Assembly: GCF_014645615.1 (NCBI RefSeq)
Contig: NZ_BMMB01000016.1
Location: forward strand, 1 to 57,459
DNA: 57,459 nt
DNA from: Paenibacillus hunanensis
Lineage (GTDB): Bacteria > Bacillota > Bacilli > Paenibacillales > Paenibacillaceae
Direction of reading: 5' to 3'
Positions within the stretch are counted from its first letter, which is position 1; each line of letters opens with the position of its first letter. Below, one piece after another: positions 1-9,242 of the stretch. Under the pieces are notes generated by a model. That model was not told the DNA's origin and made no database searches. It worked only from the letters and a program-made list of their open reading frames with translations. The position numbers were made by a program, and so were the translations under genes.

Positions 1-32
1 TTCGTCCTGAGCCAGGATCAAACTCTCCAATA
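1..32 (-). rRNA. rrs: 16S rRNA, 5' end only (partial)
   Basis: The reverse complement of the first bases reads GAGAGTTTGATCCTGGCTCA, the near-universal start of bacterial 16S rRNA, followed by GGACGAA. The gene runs off the left edge, so only about 30 nt are present. Its promoters and leader lie just to the right on the same strand. The exact mature 5' end is uncertain by a few bases. Confidence 0.95.
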
Positions 33-178
33 AAGTGTTTGACTTGCTCATTTCTTGCTGGCGAGAACATTACTGTTCTCTATATTTTGAAGAACAAAGT
101 TCTTCACTCACTCGTTGTTCAGTTTTCAAAGATCAAACTCTTTCGTTACCGCTCAGTGTCTCTCGCAGCAACTCTTAT
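33..178 (-). other. rrn leader with boxA-like element and processing hairpins
   Basis: Leader transcript between the rrn promoter and 16S. On the minus strand, positions 135-119 read TGATCTTTGAAAACTGA, the Firmicute rrn leader sequence that includes a boxA-like antitermination signal. Two short perfect hairpins follow toward 16S: 90-106 (GAAGAAC/GTTCTTC) and 63-80 (GAGAACA/TGTTCTC). They could be sites for early rRNA processing, but that role is inferred. Confidence 0.6.
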
Positions 179-207
179 ATCTTATCATCTACTCAACCAT
201 CTGTCAA
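179..207 (-). promoter_or_regulatory. rrn promoter, proximal
   Basis: On the minus strand a perfect -35 TTGACA (207-202) is followed by 17 bp and a -10 TAAGAT (184-179). This is a strong sigma-A match about 150 bp before 16S. An 8-bp inverted repeat (AACAACTT at 206-213, AAGTTGTT at 220-227) overlaps and precedes the -35. Confidence 0.8.
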
Positions 208-288
208 CAACTTTTTTTGAAGTTGTTATCAAGCTCATTTTGACGTGAGTTTGAAAAGCAGATTGTGTCTCAAAGACTTATACATAAG

Positions 289-318
289 ACTATATCATAT
301 ACTTAGATAGAGAGTCAA
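289..318 (-). promoter_or_regulatory. rrn promoter, distal (candidate)
   Basis: On the minus strand TTGACT (318-313), an 18-bp spacer and TATAGT (294-289) form a second sigma-A-like promoter upstream of the proximal one. Tandem promoters are usual for rRNA operons. Confidence 0.5.
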
Positions 319-1277
319 CACTTCTTTTAGCAAAATATTAATATTTCTTTATAACGCTATATTGGTTCTATTTATAGTGATTATTCGCTATCTTTCTATC
401 TGTGTAGCTGCGCTTATGATCCTAATTTCTCTTGGATAAATAGAAGTTCTGTGATATGAGATATAAAACTGAGGTAGATCGCATACAAGCTTATCTTTAT
501 AATTAAGAATAAACGGTATTGCACAATACAGTGTGCTGATATTTCTTTATGGATCATACTCTTATCTAGCTCCTATTATATATGTGTAGAAATATATGTT
601 TAGAATTCTCAATATATACAATCTACATACAATAAAGAGCATGACTATCTTGCTAAAGCTGCTTGATGCAGTTTCTTTAGTAGGACAGTTATGCTCTTAC
701 CGTTAAGATAGACTCGTCTTTATCTTCTATCTCTATCTGTATTGAAGAAGTATATGCGTCGCTGAGTATTCGTGATCAAAGCTGTGTGTTGAAATGATGC
801 GGTGATAGTAATTAGAGACAATCGATTTGATCTATTTCTATATTATTACTATTTTGATGTGGACTATTGTTAGCTTAGTATTCAAACTTTTAATGATATC
901 TGTTTTACTTGTGATGCTTTCCTTCTATACGTATCGATCGTTCTGGACGTATGGATCGCACTGGTGATTGAATACAATGTGACTAGAGAAGTGGTCATAG
1001 CACTTTTTAAGATTCTCTAGCAGTTACAGAAATAATGATGATACAAGTAACTGTTCAAGTGATAGTTTATAGCAGCTTCTTATATAGAAGATTTTGCTAA
1101 TAGCTCATTTAGTAGATTATTGCTCGCATACATCGCTCTACACTACTATGCACTTTACAAATTGTTCATGCTGTCACAATGGCTCATCGTTTATGGGCAA
1201 TTATTGTTTGAAAACGAATAGATCCACTTGGACGAACATCACTCTTTTATCTCAGAGAATAAAAAAGAGCGATTAGC
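319..1277. other. AT-rich intergenic region, no credible gene
   Basis: About 960 bp between the HD-GYP gene and the rrn promoters. No reading frame has a ribosome site or a recognisable product. It holds several inverted repeats: a long imperfect hairpin at 635-698 (AAGAGCAT/ATGCTCTT arms, then CTAAAG/CTTTAG, then CTGC/GCAG), one at 983-1020 (CTAGAGAA/TTCTCTAG with AAGTG/CACTT inside) and one at 1021-1053 (CAGTTAC/GTAACTG). None carries a clear T-run, so they are not typical terminators. Confidence 0.6.
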
Positions 1278-2348
1278 TTAGCGTTGTACAACAGATTGGA
1301 TATGCAGCTGGCGGTTTTCGATCAGATTATAGATGATCTCTCCTACAGCCACCATGGGACGTGTGGGATGGTCGCGATCGGAGAAAACGATCCGACCTAC
1401 GCTACCATTGTTCAGACGAACTTTGGCGCCATTATGGAACTGGGTCACTTTGCGAATAAATGTAGTCACGACCGCTGGATCTAGCTTGCCGAATGATTCC
1501 GTTTCTAATTGTTCTAGCACGAGATAAGGAGATTGCGCCTGACGATAGTTTTTCGATAGGGTCATTGCATGGAAGATATCCGCTACGGCTACAATTTTGG
1601 CATAGATATGAATTTGGGACTGCTCCAGACGTAATGGGTAACCGGAGCCGTCTACTTTTTCGTGATGCTGAAGAGCTGCTAGCTTCACACCTTCATTGAT
1701 ACCTTTGACATTTTTTAATAGATCATAGCCATATCGCGTATGTCTGCGCATTTCTTCAACCTCTCCAGGCTCAAGCTGAGTCGGCTTGTACAAAATATCT
1801 GGATCGATGCGGATATTACCGATATCGTGTAGCAGACCTGCAAGCGCAACCTGCATTCCTTCATTAGGAGGTAAATGCATCCATTTTGCAATACGATAGG
1901 AGGTCATACCGGTCAGTAGCGCATTGTGATACATGTACTCTTCCTTTTTTAGGCGCTGCGGTGTGTAGGTGAGTATATTATATTGTTTGGAGTTGTTAAT
2001 CAGTTGCTCCAGGCCTGTACGGAGCTTATAAATCGGAATTTCTTCCACCAGTGCAGACTGGAAGCTTTGCTTGAGTGTCCGAATCATCTCTTCGTATACC
2101 TTCTCAAACGCAACTCGATCAGGATGGCTCATAATGGTTGTTTCTAAAATAACAGGCATCTCTGCTGCAAGCGGTGGTAGTGGACGCTCATTATCAATCT
2201 CAGTAACCAAAAATGCCTTCAAAATCATCAGATCACGTGGCATTAAAACCTTGCCTTTAGGTAGAAGCAATTGTCCACGTTCTGTAAATACGTCATTATA
2301 TAACTGGATGCCTGGCTTCAATTCATGTACAGGTGTCATTACCATCAC
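1278..2348 (-). CDS. HD-GYP domain protein, putative cyclic-di-GMP phosphodiesterase
   Basis: A 356-residue cytosolic protein with an HD-GYP domain at about residues 135-290. The metal motif LLHDIGN is at 172-178 and the HHEKVDGSGYP signature at 228-238, so the HHExxDGxGYP core is intact. Family members hydrolyse c-di-GMP. Two positions differ from the usual consensus: HDIGN in place of HDIGK, and VADIFHA where VADxFDA is common. The first Asp of that second motif, a likely metal ligand, is kept. Residues 1-130 have no domain I recognise. The start codon lies in GTGATGATGG; GAGG sits about 10 nt upstream, and the second ATG is an equal option. It lies between gyrA and the rRNA operon, same strand. 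Activity on c-di-GMP is inferred from family. Confidence 0.85.
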   Translation of the reverse strand: MMVMTPVHELKPGIQLYNDVFTERGQLLLPKGKVLMPRDLMILKAFLVTEIDNERPLPPLAAEMPVILETTIMSHPDRVAFEKVYEEMIRTLKQSFQSALVEEIPIYKLRTGLEQLINNSKQYNILTYTPQRLKKEEYMYHNALLTGMTSYRIAKWMHLPPNEGMQVALAGLLHDIGNIRIDPDILYKPTQLEPGEVEEMRRHTRYGYDLLKNVKGINEGVKLAALQHHEKVDGSGYPLRLEQSQIHIYAKIVAVADIFHAMTLSKNYRQAQSPYLVLEQLETESFGKLDPAVVTTFIRKVTQFHNGAKVRLNNGSVGRIVFSDRDHPTRPMVAVGEIIYNLIENRQLHIQSVVQR

Positions 2349-2819
2349 ATTTCAACCTCGCTTTTTTAGTATTGAAATCATGCAATGACGCTCCCGATGA
2401 ACAGCATAATAGCTTGCCAGCTTGAGGCGCTACTTGTAGCGTTACTGTATATCAGGTATGTCCTGCACCTTGAATATGGATATGCCGTTGTCCACTTTAT
2501 ACGATCTATATGTAGCTCTTGCTGTATGTCTATTTATGGACTGGGTATATTTACTTATAATTATGTACATATATTAGCATCCAAAGACCTATAAAACAAT
2601 TGATTATTAACTAAAATACCAAATTTATTCAATGATTTTGCGGATAATCTAGCTAACAATGTATATCTTTGGTCTTAGCTTTAAAGAATAGAGTCGGTTA
2701 GAGGGATGCGGTGTAGCATGTGGCTACTTTATTTGAACCTTTTATTGGTGCTATACGGCTAAATATGATAGCTGGGCATCTACCTATGTAATGAAATATA
2801 TAAAATGCTGAGTTACAAG
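2349..2819. other. intergenic region upstream of the HD-GYP gene
   Basis: About 470 bp between the gyrA terminator and the HD-GYP start. I see no gene. A compact palindrome, CGCTACTTGTAGCG (2428-2441), lies about 80 bp upstream of the HD-GYP start. No strong promoter match was found. Confidence 0.5.
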
Positions 2820-2880
2820 CAAAAAAGCTCTACCGTATTCCCACAAGTCCTGATTCGGACGGAACACGGTAGAGCTTCTT
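2820..2880 (-). terminator. gyrA terminator
   Basis: A 12-bp perfect stem, AAGCTCTACCGT (2825-2836) with ACGGTAGAGCTT (2866-2877), and an inner GTCC/GGAC stem. On the minus strand it ends in a run of T from the AAAAAA at 2821-2826. It sits about 40 bp past the gyrA stop codon. Confidence 0.9.
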
Positions 2881-2919
2881 TTATTAAGAATAGATTGAAT
2901 CTATTCGATCAAGTATAAC

Positions 2920-5445
2920 TTATTCTTCAGCTTCTTCTGTTGATTCGCCAGCGGAGGATTCAGCTTCTGTTGCTTCTACCTCTGTGCCTTCTTCAGTTGG
3001 CTCCAGCTCATCCTCACTATCTTCACTCTTCGCTGTAACACATACCGTTGCTACGGCATCTTCATCACGGATGTGAATCAGGCGTACCCCCTGTGTGTTA
3101 CGTCCCATAGTCGAGATGGTCTCGATGCCCATACGGATAAGGGTACCACTGGTCGTAATGATCATTAGATCGTCTGTATCGCCAACGACCTTCAGACCGG
3201 ACAGCTCACCATTCTTATCTGTTACGTTCATCGTTTTAATCCCTTTACCACCACGACTCTGAATACGATACTCGTCACCAGGCGTACGTTTACCATAGCC
3301 TTTTGCTGTAACGATGAGCACTTTCATGTCGTCGCTGATAATATCCATACCGACTACACGGTCGCCTTCGTCCAGGGTTACACCCTTAACGCCTGTCGCG
3401 CTACGTCCCATGGCGCGAACATCGGTCTCGTTGAAGCGAATCGACATGCCGTAGGCTGTACCCATAATCATGTCTTGCTTACCATCCGTCAGCTTCACTT
3501 CGATCAGTTCATCGTCTTCACGCATATTGATCGCGATCAAGCCGCCTTTACGGATGTTCACATAATCATCCAGACGCGTTTTCTTCACGACACCCTGACG
3601 CGTACCGAAGAACAGATATTGATCACCCTCGAAATCCTGCACTGGAATCACCGCGTTGACCGATTCACCCTGTTCGATCTGAATCAGGTTGATAACTGGC
3701 GTTCCGCGTGCCGTACGTCCCAGTTCTGGAATCTCGTATGCCTTGATCCGGTATACTTTACCCTTGTCGGTAAAGAACAGCAGGTGATGGTGAGAATTCG
3801 TTACGAACAGATGCTGGACAAAGTCCTGATCCTTCATATCGACACCCATAACCCCTTTACCACCACGGCGCTGGCTGCGGTATGTCGTTACTGGGGAACG
3901 CTTGATATAGCCGGTATGCGTAACCGTAACAACAACCTCTTCCTGTGGAATCAGGTCTTCGTCCAGAATGCTTTCTTCACCGACGGTGATCTCAGTGCGA
4001 CGCTCATCACCAAAGCGCTGTTTAACCTCATCCAGCTCTTCGCTGATGATTTCCAGCACTCGGGATTCACTTGCCAAAATCTCACGGTACTCTGCAATCA
4101 GACGTTGCAACTCGTTATATTCATTCTCAATCTTATCGCGTTCCAAGCCAGTCAGACGTTGCAGACGCATATCCAGAATCGCCTGTGCCTGCTCCTGACT
4201 AAGCGAGAAGCGTTCGATCAGTGCTTCACGTGCCGCATCCGTTGTCTGCGAGCCACGAATCAAAGCGATCATCGCGTCCACATTATCCAGTGCAATACGC
4301 AAGCCTTCCAGAATGTGCGCACGTGCCTCGGCTTTTTTCAGATCAAATTCTGTACGACGACGAATAACCTCGATCTGGTGCTGAATGTAGTGATAGATAA
4401 CTTCGCGCAATCCGAGCAGCTTTGGCTCGTTATTGACGATCGCTAGCATATTCACACCAAAGGTTGATTGCATCGCTGTATGCTTGTACAGATTGTTTAA
4501 TACAACGTTCGGATTCACATCACGACGCAGCTCAATGACAATACGCATACCGTTACGGTCAGATTCGTCACGCAGATCGGTAATACCCTCGATGCGTTTC
4601 TCACGTACAAGCTCAGCGATCTTCTCAACAAGACGCGCCTTATTCACCTGATACGGAATCTCGTTAACGACGATACGTGCTTTGTTGTTGTTCTCCTCAA
4701 TCGTTGCCTTCGCTCTCATCGTGATCGATCCACGACCCGTTTGATACGCCTGACGAATACCAGAACGACCAAGAATATAACCGGAGGTCGGGAAGTCAGG
4801 GCCGTGGATATAATCCATCAGCTCCATCGAGGTGATATCTGGATTCTCGATCATCGCCTGCACGCCGTCAATGACTTCGCCCAGATTATGAGGTGGAATA
4901 TTAGTCGCCATACCTACAGCGATACCGGAAACCCCGTTTACGAGCAGGTTAGGATAACGAGCCGGCAATACGACCGGTTCGCGCTCTTCACCGTCATAGT
5001 TTGGAATATAATCAACGGTTTCTTTGTTCAGGTCACGCAGCATCTCCAATGCCATCTTGGACATACGTGCTTCGGTATAACGCATCGCCGCTGCCATATC
5101 GCCATCGACGGAACCAAAGTTACCGTGTCCATCAATCAGCATATAGCGCATGGAGAAGTCCTGTGCCATACGAACCATCGTATCGTAAACAGCCGTGTCT
5201 CCGTGCGGGTGGTATTTACCAATAACTTCGCCGACGATTCTCGCCGACTTCTTGTAAGGCTTATCCGGTGCCATGCCGAGCTCCGACATTGCATATAAAA
5301 TACGCCGGTGTACAGGCTTGAGTCCGTCACGTACGTCAGGCAAAGCCCGGCTGACGATAATACTCATCGCATAGTCCATAAAGGACTCGCGCATTTCTGT
5401 CCCGATATCCCGGTCTTTAATCTGCGAAAATTTCTCTTCCGCCAT
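2920..5445 (-). CDS. gyrA: DNA gyrase subunit A
   Basis: The breakage-reunion subunit of gyrase, which introduces negative supercoils with GyrB. At 841 residues it has the expected length. The catalytic tyrosine is Y123 in AAMRYTEARM. The quinolone-pocket segment HPHGDTAVYDTMVRM (79-93) carries T84 and D88, where many species have Ser and Asp or Glu. A GyrA box, QRRGGKG, starts the C-terminal wrapping domain and marks this as gyrase rather than topoisomerase IV. The C-terminus ends in a strongly acidic Glu/Ser/Thr tail of about 35 residues. The start is fixed by AAGGAGG 11 nt upstream. It follows gyrB with a 433-bp gap that contains its own promoter. Confidence 0.98.
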   Translation of the reverse strand: MAEEKFSQIKDRDIGTEMRESFMDYAMSIIVSRALPDVRDGLKPVHRRILYAMSELGMAPDKPYKKSARIVGEVIGKYHPHGDTAVYDTMVRMAQDFSMRYMLIDGHGNFGSVDGDMAAAMRYTEARMSKMALEMLRDLNKETVDYIPNYDGEEREPVVLPARYPNLLVNGVSGIAVGMATNIPPHNLGEVIDGVQAMIENPDITSMELMDYIHGPDFPTSGYILGRSGIRQAYQTGRGSITMRAKATIEENNNKARIVVNEIPYQVNKARLVEKIAELVREKRIEGITDLRDESDRNGMRIVIELRRDVNPNVVLNNLYKHTAMQSTFGVNMLAIVNNEPKLLGLREVIYHYIQHQIEVIRRRTEFDLKKAEARAHILEGLRIALDNVDAMIALIRGSQTTDAAREALIERFSLSQEQAQAILDMRLQRLTGLERDKIENEYNELQRLIAEYREILASESRVLEIISEELDEVKQRFGDERRTEITVGEESILDEDLIPQEEVVVTVTHTGYIKRSPVTTYRSQRRGGKGVMGVDMKDQDFVQHLFVTNSHHHLLFFTDKGKVYRIKAYEIPELGRTARGTPVINLIQIEQGESVNAVIPVQDFEGDQYLFFGTRQGVVKKTRLDDYVNIRKGGLIAINMREDDELIEVKLTDGKQDMIMGTAYGMSIRFNETDVRAMGRSATGVKGVTLDEGDRVVGMDIISDDMKVLIVTAKGYGKRTPGDEYRIQSRGGKGIKTMNVTDKNGELSGLKVVGDTDDLMIITTSGTLIRMGIETISTMGRNTQGVRLIHIRDEDAVATVCVTAKSEDSEDELEPTEEGTEVEATEAESSAGESTEEAEE

Positions 5446-5635
5446 GCTAAGCTTAGCCTCCTTATTGCAGCCTTCGTTTGCACAAATGGATGCTCTCTGG
5501 TTCTGCTATGAATGGTGGTGAGCCATCCTAAGCGATCCTGTATAAAAATAAGTTTCCTCTTGCCAGAATGATAGGAAAATCGTTCGCCATCATGGCGATT
5601 TTGTGATGATGCTATGCCCGGTGCTACATCACTTT

Positions 5636-5664
5636 ATTATACCATTTTTTTCGTGTGATGTCCT
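5636..5664 (-). promoter_or_regulatory. gyrA promoter (candidate)
   Basis: On the minus strand TGGTATAAT gives a perfect -10 (5641-5636) with an extended TG. The -35 is AGGACA (5664-5659) after a 17-bp spacer. It lies about 190 bp before the gyrA start codon. Confidence 0.65.
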
Positions 5665-5770
5665 GTGTTTTCGCGCTATTTGCAGCACTTTTCACACGGT
5701 TTTGATATAAAATCTTGTAAGCGACATAATGGACGCGATTTCTATCTGTCTTGCTGCTGTTATCAATATA

Positions 5771-5805
5771 AAAGGGGCATCCACCATGTGGTAGATACCC
5801 CTTTT
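5771..5805 (-). terminator. gyrB terminator, possibly bidirectional
   Basis: AAAGGGGCATCCACCATGTG pairs with its partner arm through AAAGGGG/CCCCTTT and ATCCACCA/TGGTAGAT, with T-rich flanks on both strands. It sits about 75 bp past the gyrB stop codon. Confidence 0.75.
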
Positions 5806-5878
5806 TAATTTGCATAATTACACCGATTTGCTTACGTTCTATCCAGCTGTCTATTGTGCTAGACAACAAGGATCGAGT

Positions 5879-7798
5879 TTAGAAATCGAGATTTTTCACA
5901 TACTTCGCGTTTTCCTGAATGAAATCGCGACGTGGTTCAACATTATCACCCATGAGCGTATCAAAGATCGCATCCGCCAAAATAGCATCTTGAATGCTAA
6001 CCTGTAGCATAATACGGCTTTCTGGATCCATCGTTGTTTCCCACAGCTGAGACGCGTTCATCTCGCCCAGACCTTTATAACGCTGTACGTTAAATTTGGC
6101 ATTTTCGCCAAAGCCTGCAATGATCTCGTCACGCTCGCGCTCGGAGTTAGCATAGACCGCTGTTTTGTTACGCTCGACCTTGAACAGTGGCGGCTGTGCG
6201 ATATAGACATAGCCTGCTTCAATGATCTGACGCATGTAACGATAGAAGAACGTCAGTAGCAGCGTACGAATGTGCGCGCCATCGACATCGGCATCCGTCA
6301 TGATGATCACTTTGTGATAACGTGCCTTGGACAGATCGAACTCGTCGCCGATCCCTGTGCCCAGTGCTGTGATGATTGCACGAATCTCGGCATTACCGAG
6401 GATACGATCAAGACGTGCTTTTTCAACGTTCAGGATTTTGCCTCGCAGTGGCAGAATCGCCTGGAAATGACGATCACGTCCCTGCTTCGCAGAACCGCCC
6501 GCAGAGTCACCCTCAACGATATACAGTTCACTGATCGAAGCGTCTTTAGACGAGCAGTCTGCCAGCTTACCAGGCAGCGCACTCACTTCCAGTACACTTT
6601 TACGGCGAGTCAACTCACGTGCCTTACGAGCCGCTTCACGTGCGCGAGAAGCCTGTAATGCTTTGTCCAGTACGCGACGTGCAACCGAAGGGTTCTCGTT
6701 CAGGAACTCTTGCAGCTTCTCGGAGAATAGCGATTCTACGATACCGCGCGCTTCACTGTTACCCAGCTTTGTTTTCGTTTGACCTTCAAACTGAGGCTCT
6801 GGAATTTTGACGGAAATGATGGCCGTCAAACCTTCACGCACGTCCTCACCTGTCAGGTTACCTGTATTATCCTTCAGCAGGCCGTTACGGCGTGCATAAT
6901 CGTTAATAATACGTGTCAGAGCACTCTTAAAGCCGGATTCGTGTGTACCGCCCTCATGCGTGTTGATGTTATTAGCAAAGGAGTAGATATTCTCGGTATA
7001 GCCCTCGTTGTATTGCAGCGCGATCTCAACCTGGATCTGTTCGCGCACGCCTTCAACATAGATCGGCTGCTCGTTGATCACTTCGCGATTCTGGTTCAGA
7101 TACTGCACATACTCGATAATACCGCCCTCGTAGCGAAAATGATTGGATACACCAGTACGCTCGTCTGTCAGCGTTAGAGCGATGCCCTTGTTCAGGAACG
7201 CCAGCTCACGAATACGACCGAGCAATGTATCATAATCATACACGGTTGTTTCAGTGAAAATTTCATGATCCGGTCGGAAGGTTACAGTTGTACCTGTGCC
7301 TTCGTCTTCGGTCATATCACGTAATACTTTGATATCCTCGACCGGTGCACCGCGTTTGTATTCCTGCTGATACACTTTGCCTTCGCGTTTAACGACAACG
7401 CGTACATGCTCGGACAATGCGTTCACAACAGACACACCTACACCGTGCAGACCGCCGGATACTTTATATCCGCCACCGCCGAATTTACCGCCGGCATGGA
7501 GTACGGTCATAACGACTTCAAGCGCAGAGCGCTGTGTTTTCGCTTCTACGCCTACAGGAATACCGCGTCCGTTATCGACAACAGTCACGCTGTTATCCTC
7601 ATGGATCGTTACTTCGATATGATCACAGTATCCGGCAAGCGCCTCGTCAATACTGTTATCTACAATTTCCCAGACCAGGTGATGCAAGCCTTTGGAGCTG
7701 GTCGATCCGATATACATACCCGGACGTTTACGTACCGCTTCCAAACCTTCAAGCACCTGTATCTGACTGGCATCATAAGCCGGTTGATTCGTCGACAT
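5879..7798 (-). CDS. gyrB: DNA gyrase subunit B
   Basis: The ATPase subunit of gyrase, 639 residues, full length. N-terminal GHKL motifs are EIVDNSIDEALAG, DNGRGIPV and GGLHGVG. The TOPRIM domain shows EGDSAGGSAKQGRDR and the metal motif DADVDGAHI. The protein ends in NVEPRRDFIQ followed by a short tail, as in other GyrB. The start has AGGTG about 10 nt upstream, a weaker site than its neighbours have. It lies 48 bp after remB in the recF-remB-gyrB run and is followed by a terminator, so gyrA is not simply its operon partner. Confidence 0.98.
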   Translation of the reverse strand: MSTNQPAYDASQIQVLEGLEAVRKRPGMYIGSTSSKGLHHLVWEIVDNSIDEALAGYCDHIEVTIHEDNSVTVVDNGRGIPVGVEAKTQRSALEVVMTVLHAGGKFGGGGYKVSGGLHGVGVSVVNALSEHVRVVVKREGKVYQQEYKRGAPVEDIKVLRDMTEDEGTGTTVTFRPDHEIFTETTVYDYDTLLGRIRELAFLNKGIALTLTDERTGVSNHFRYEGGIIEYVQYLNQNREVINEQPIYVEGVREQIQVEIALQYNEGYTENIYSFANNINTHEGGTHESGFKSALTRIINDYARRNGLLKDNTGNLTGEDVREGLTAIISVKIPEPQFEGQTKTKLGNSEARGIVESLFSEKLQEFLNENPSVARRVLDKALQASRAREAARKARELTRRKSVLEVSALPGKLADCSSKDASISELYIVEGDSAGGSAKQGRDRHFQAILPLRGKILNVEKARLDRILGNAEIRAIITALGTGIGDEFDLSKARYHKVIIMTDADVDGAHIRTLLLTFFYRYMRQIIEAGYVYIAQPPLFKVERNKTAVYANSERERDEIIAGFGENAKFNVQRYKGLGEMNASQLWETTMDPESRIMLQVSIQDAILADAIFDTLMGDNVEPRRDFIQENAKYVKNLDF

Positions 7799-7846
7799 GC
7801 TATTTTCACCTACTTCTGTATTTTAGACAGCCTTCTCTGGCTGTGC

Positions 7847-8098
7847 CTAAGCATTCATCAAAAAGCTATTAGTCCGCTTTTTCAGCGTGGCGGAGGAAAT
7901 GGGGGAATAATACACTTTATTTTTGGTCACAACGATCGACTTCGGTTCCTCCTCACCGATCGATTCAACCTTTTTGTCTTCGTGGGCAAAGCTTACGAAT
8001 TGCTTGGAGATTTTGGATGACTTTTCAATCGATATATCAAAAATGGCAACAAGCTCCGAAAAACGGATGATCTTCTCGCCACCCAAATGTATATACAT
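7847..8098 (-). CDS. remB: RemB, extracellular-matrix regulatory protein (DUF370)
   Basis: An 83-residue protein matching Bacillus YaaB/RemB: it opens MYIHLGGEK, has a SELVAIFD segment and the conserved PKSIVVTKNKVYYSPISS block near residues 52-69. RemB acts with RemA, a DNA-binding activator of matrix genes in Bacillus; the role here is inferred. The start is set by GGGAGG 8 nt upstream. It begins 14 bp after the recF stop and lies before gyrB, the usual position for this gene in Bacilli. Confidence 0.9.
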   Translation of the reverse strand: MYIHLGGEKIIRFSELVAIFDISIEKSSKISKQFVSFAHEDKKVESIGEEEPKSIVVTKNKVYYSPISSATLKKRTNSFLMNA

Positions 8099-8112
8099 GG
8101 AACGGACCTCCC

Positions 8113-9225
8113 TTACTTCTCAATATGCCCTTGATGGACATGGAAAATCTGGGCTTCCTTCAGACGACCGGCATTGAGGCTCTCGATTCCGGTAGCCGTG
8201 ATGAAAGTCTGCACTTTGTCCTGAAATGTCTCAATCAACTGAGTTTGACGGTAAGGATCCAGTTCGGATAAAACGTCATCCAGCAAAAGAATCGGGTATT
8301 CCCCGATCTCCTCGTGAATTAATTCGATTTCAGCAAGTTTCAGCGATAAAGCGGTCGTACGTTGTTGACCCTGTGAGCCAAACACCGCTGCTTCATTGCC
8401 GTTAATGTGAAAGGCAAGATCGTCTCGATGCGGACCTGCCAGAGTCGCGCCACGGCGATATTCCTGTTCTTTCACTTGTGATAATTTTATCATAAATTGC
8501 TCAAATAAGACAGCTTCATCTTCTTCTTCGACCGTACCAAATGAGGGCACATACGATAATAGGAGCTGTTCCTTGCCACCGGTTATCCCCATGTGGATAT
8601 TTTCCGCCCAGCCCTGTAGCTTGTGGATAAAACGTTTGCGCTTCTGTACGATCTTCACGCCGTGCTCCACCAGCTGCTGATTCCAAATGTCGAGCATCGT
8701 ATTGTCCTTGTTGCCAGCGCCCCATGCTTGCTTGAGGAAATTGTTACGCTGTACTAGCACCTTCTGGTACTGCTGTAAGTGATGCAGATAGCTTGGCTGT
8801 ACCTGACCGATCTCCATATCAAGAAAACGGCGACGCACACCGGGTGAGCCCTTTACGATCTCCAGATCCTCCGGCGCAAACATGACCGCATTGATCGTAC
8901 CGACAAAATCGCTCAGCTTGCGTTGCTCCAGCCCGTTGATCTTTGCCTTTTTTCCGCGCGCTGAAAAGTTCAGCTCCAGCTTCACCTTGCCGTACCGCTT
9001 GTCCGCATCACATGTAATCCGCGCATGGTCCGCACCAAACGAGATCAGCTCCTTGTCCTTACTCGTTCGATGCGACTTGGACAGAGCCAGCACAAAAAGC
9101 GCCTCGATCAGATTCGTTTTCCCCTGTGCATTTTGTCCGATAAACAAATTGACCGGGCCAAAGGAGTCGAGCTGTAGGCTCTCATAGTTGCGATAATTTT
9201 GTAGGCTGATTTGGTTGATGAACAT
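8113..9225 (-). CDS. recF: RecF, recombination mediator ATPase
   Basis: A 370-residue SMC-like ATPase that helps load RecA at gaps with RecO and RecR. The Walker A motif GQNAQGKT is at residues 30-37 and the Walker B/D-loop PILLLDDVLSELD near 306-318. GGAGGAGC 6 nt upstream sets the start. The gene begins 17 bp after yaaA and is followed closely by remB, so these are probably cotranscribed. Confidence 0.97.
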   Translation of the reverse strand: MFINQISLQNYRNYESLQLDSFGPVNLFIGQNAQGKTNLIEALFVLALSKSHRTSKDKELISFGADHARITCDADKRYGKVKLELNFSARGKKAKINGLEQRKLSDFVGTINAVMFAPEDLEIVKGSPGVRRRFLDMEIGQVQPSYLHHLQQYQKVLVQRNNFLKQAWGAGNKDNTMLDIWNQQLVEHGVKIVQKRKRFIHKLQGWAENIHMGITGGKEQLLLSYVPSFGTVEEEDEAVLFEQFMIKLSQVKEQEYRRGATLAGPHRDDLAFHINGNEAAVFGSQGQQRTTALSLKLAEIELIHEEIGEYPILLLDDVLSELDPYRQTQLIETFQDKVQTFITATGIESLNAGRLKEAQIFHVHQGHIEK

Positions 9226-9242
9226 GGATAAGCTCCTCCGGT

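Larger units (their letters stand above)
5446..5878. other. gyrB-gyrA intergenic region
   Basis: A 433-bp gap holding the gyrB terminator (5771-5805), a gyrA promoter (5636-5664) and a perfect 13-bp palindrome CGCCATCATGGCG (5585-5597) flanked by AAAATCG and CGATTTT. The palindrome lies inside the predicted gyrA leader. The gap and terminator suggest gyrA is transcribed mostly on its own. Confidence 0.6.

Noticed and set aside
1094..1276. 60-codon frame beside the HD-GYP gene
   Set aside because: No ribosome site and no homology; it lies in an AT-rich gap.
3475..4446. 323-codon frame antisense to gyrA
   Set aside because: Shadow of the strongly biased gyrA codons; no ribosome site or domain.
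2920..5445. Quinolone-resistance mutation in GyrA at residue 84
   Set aside because: Thr occurs naturally at this position in many species; no susceptible parent is available for comparison.
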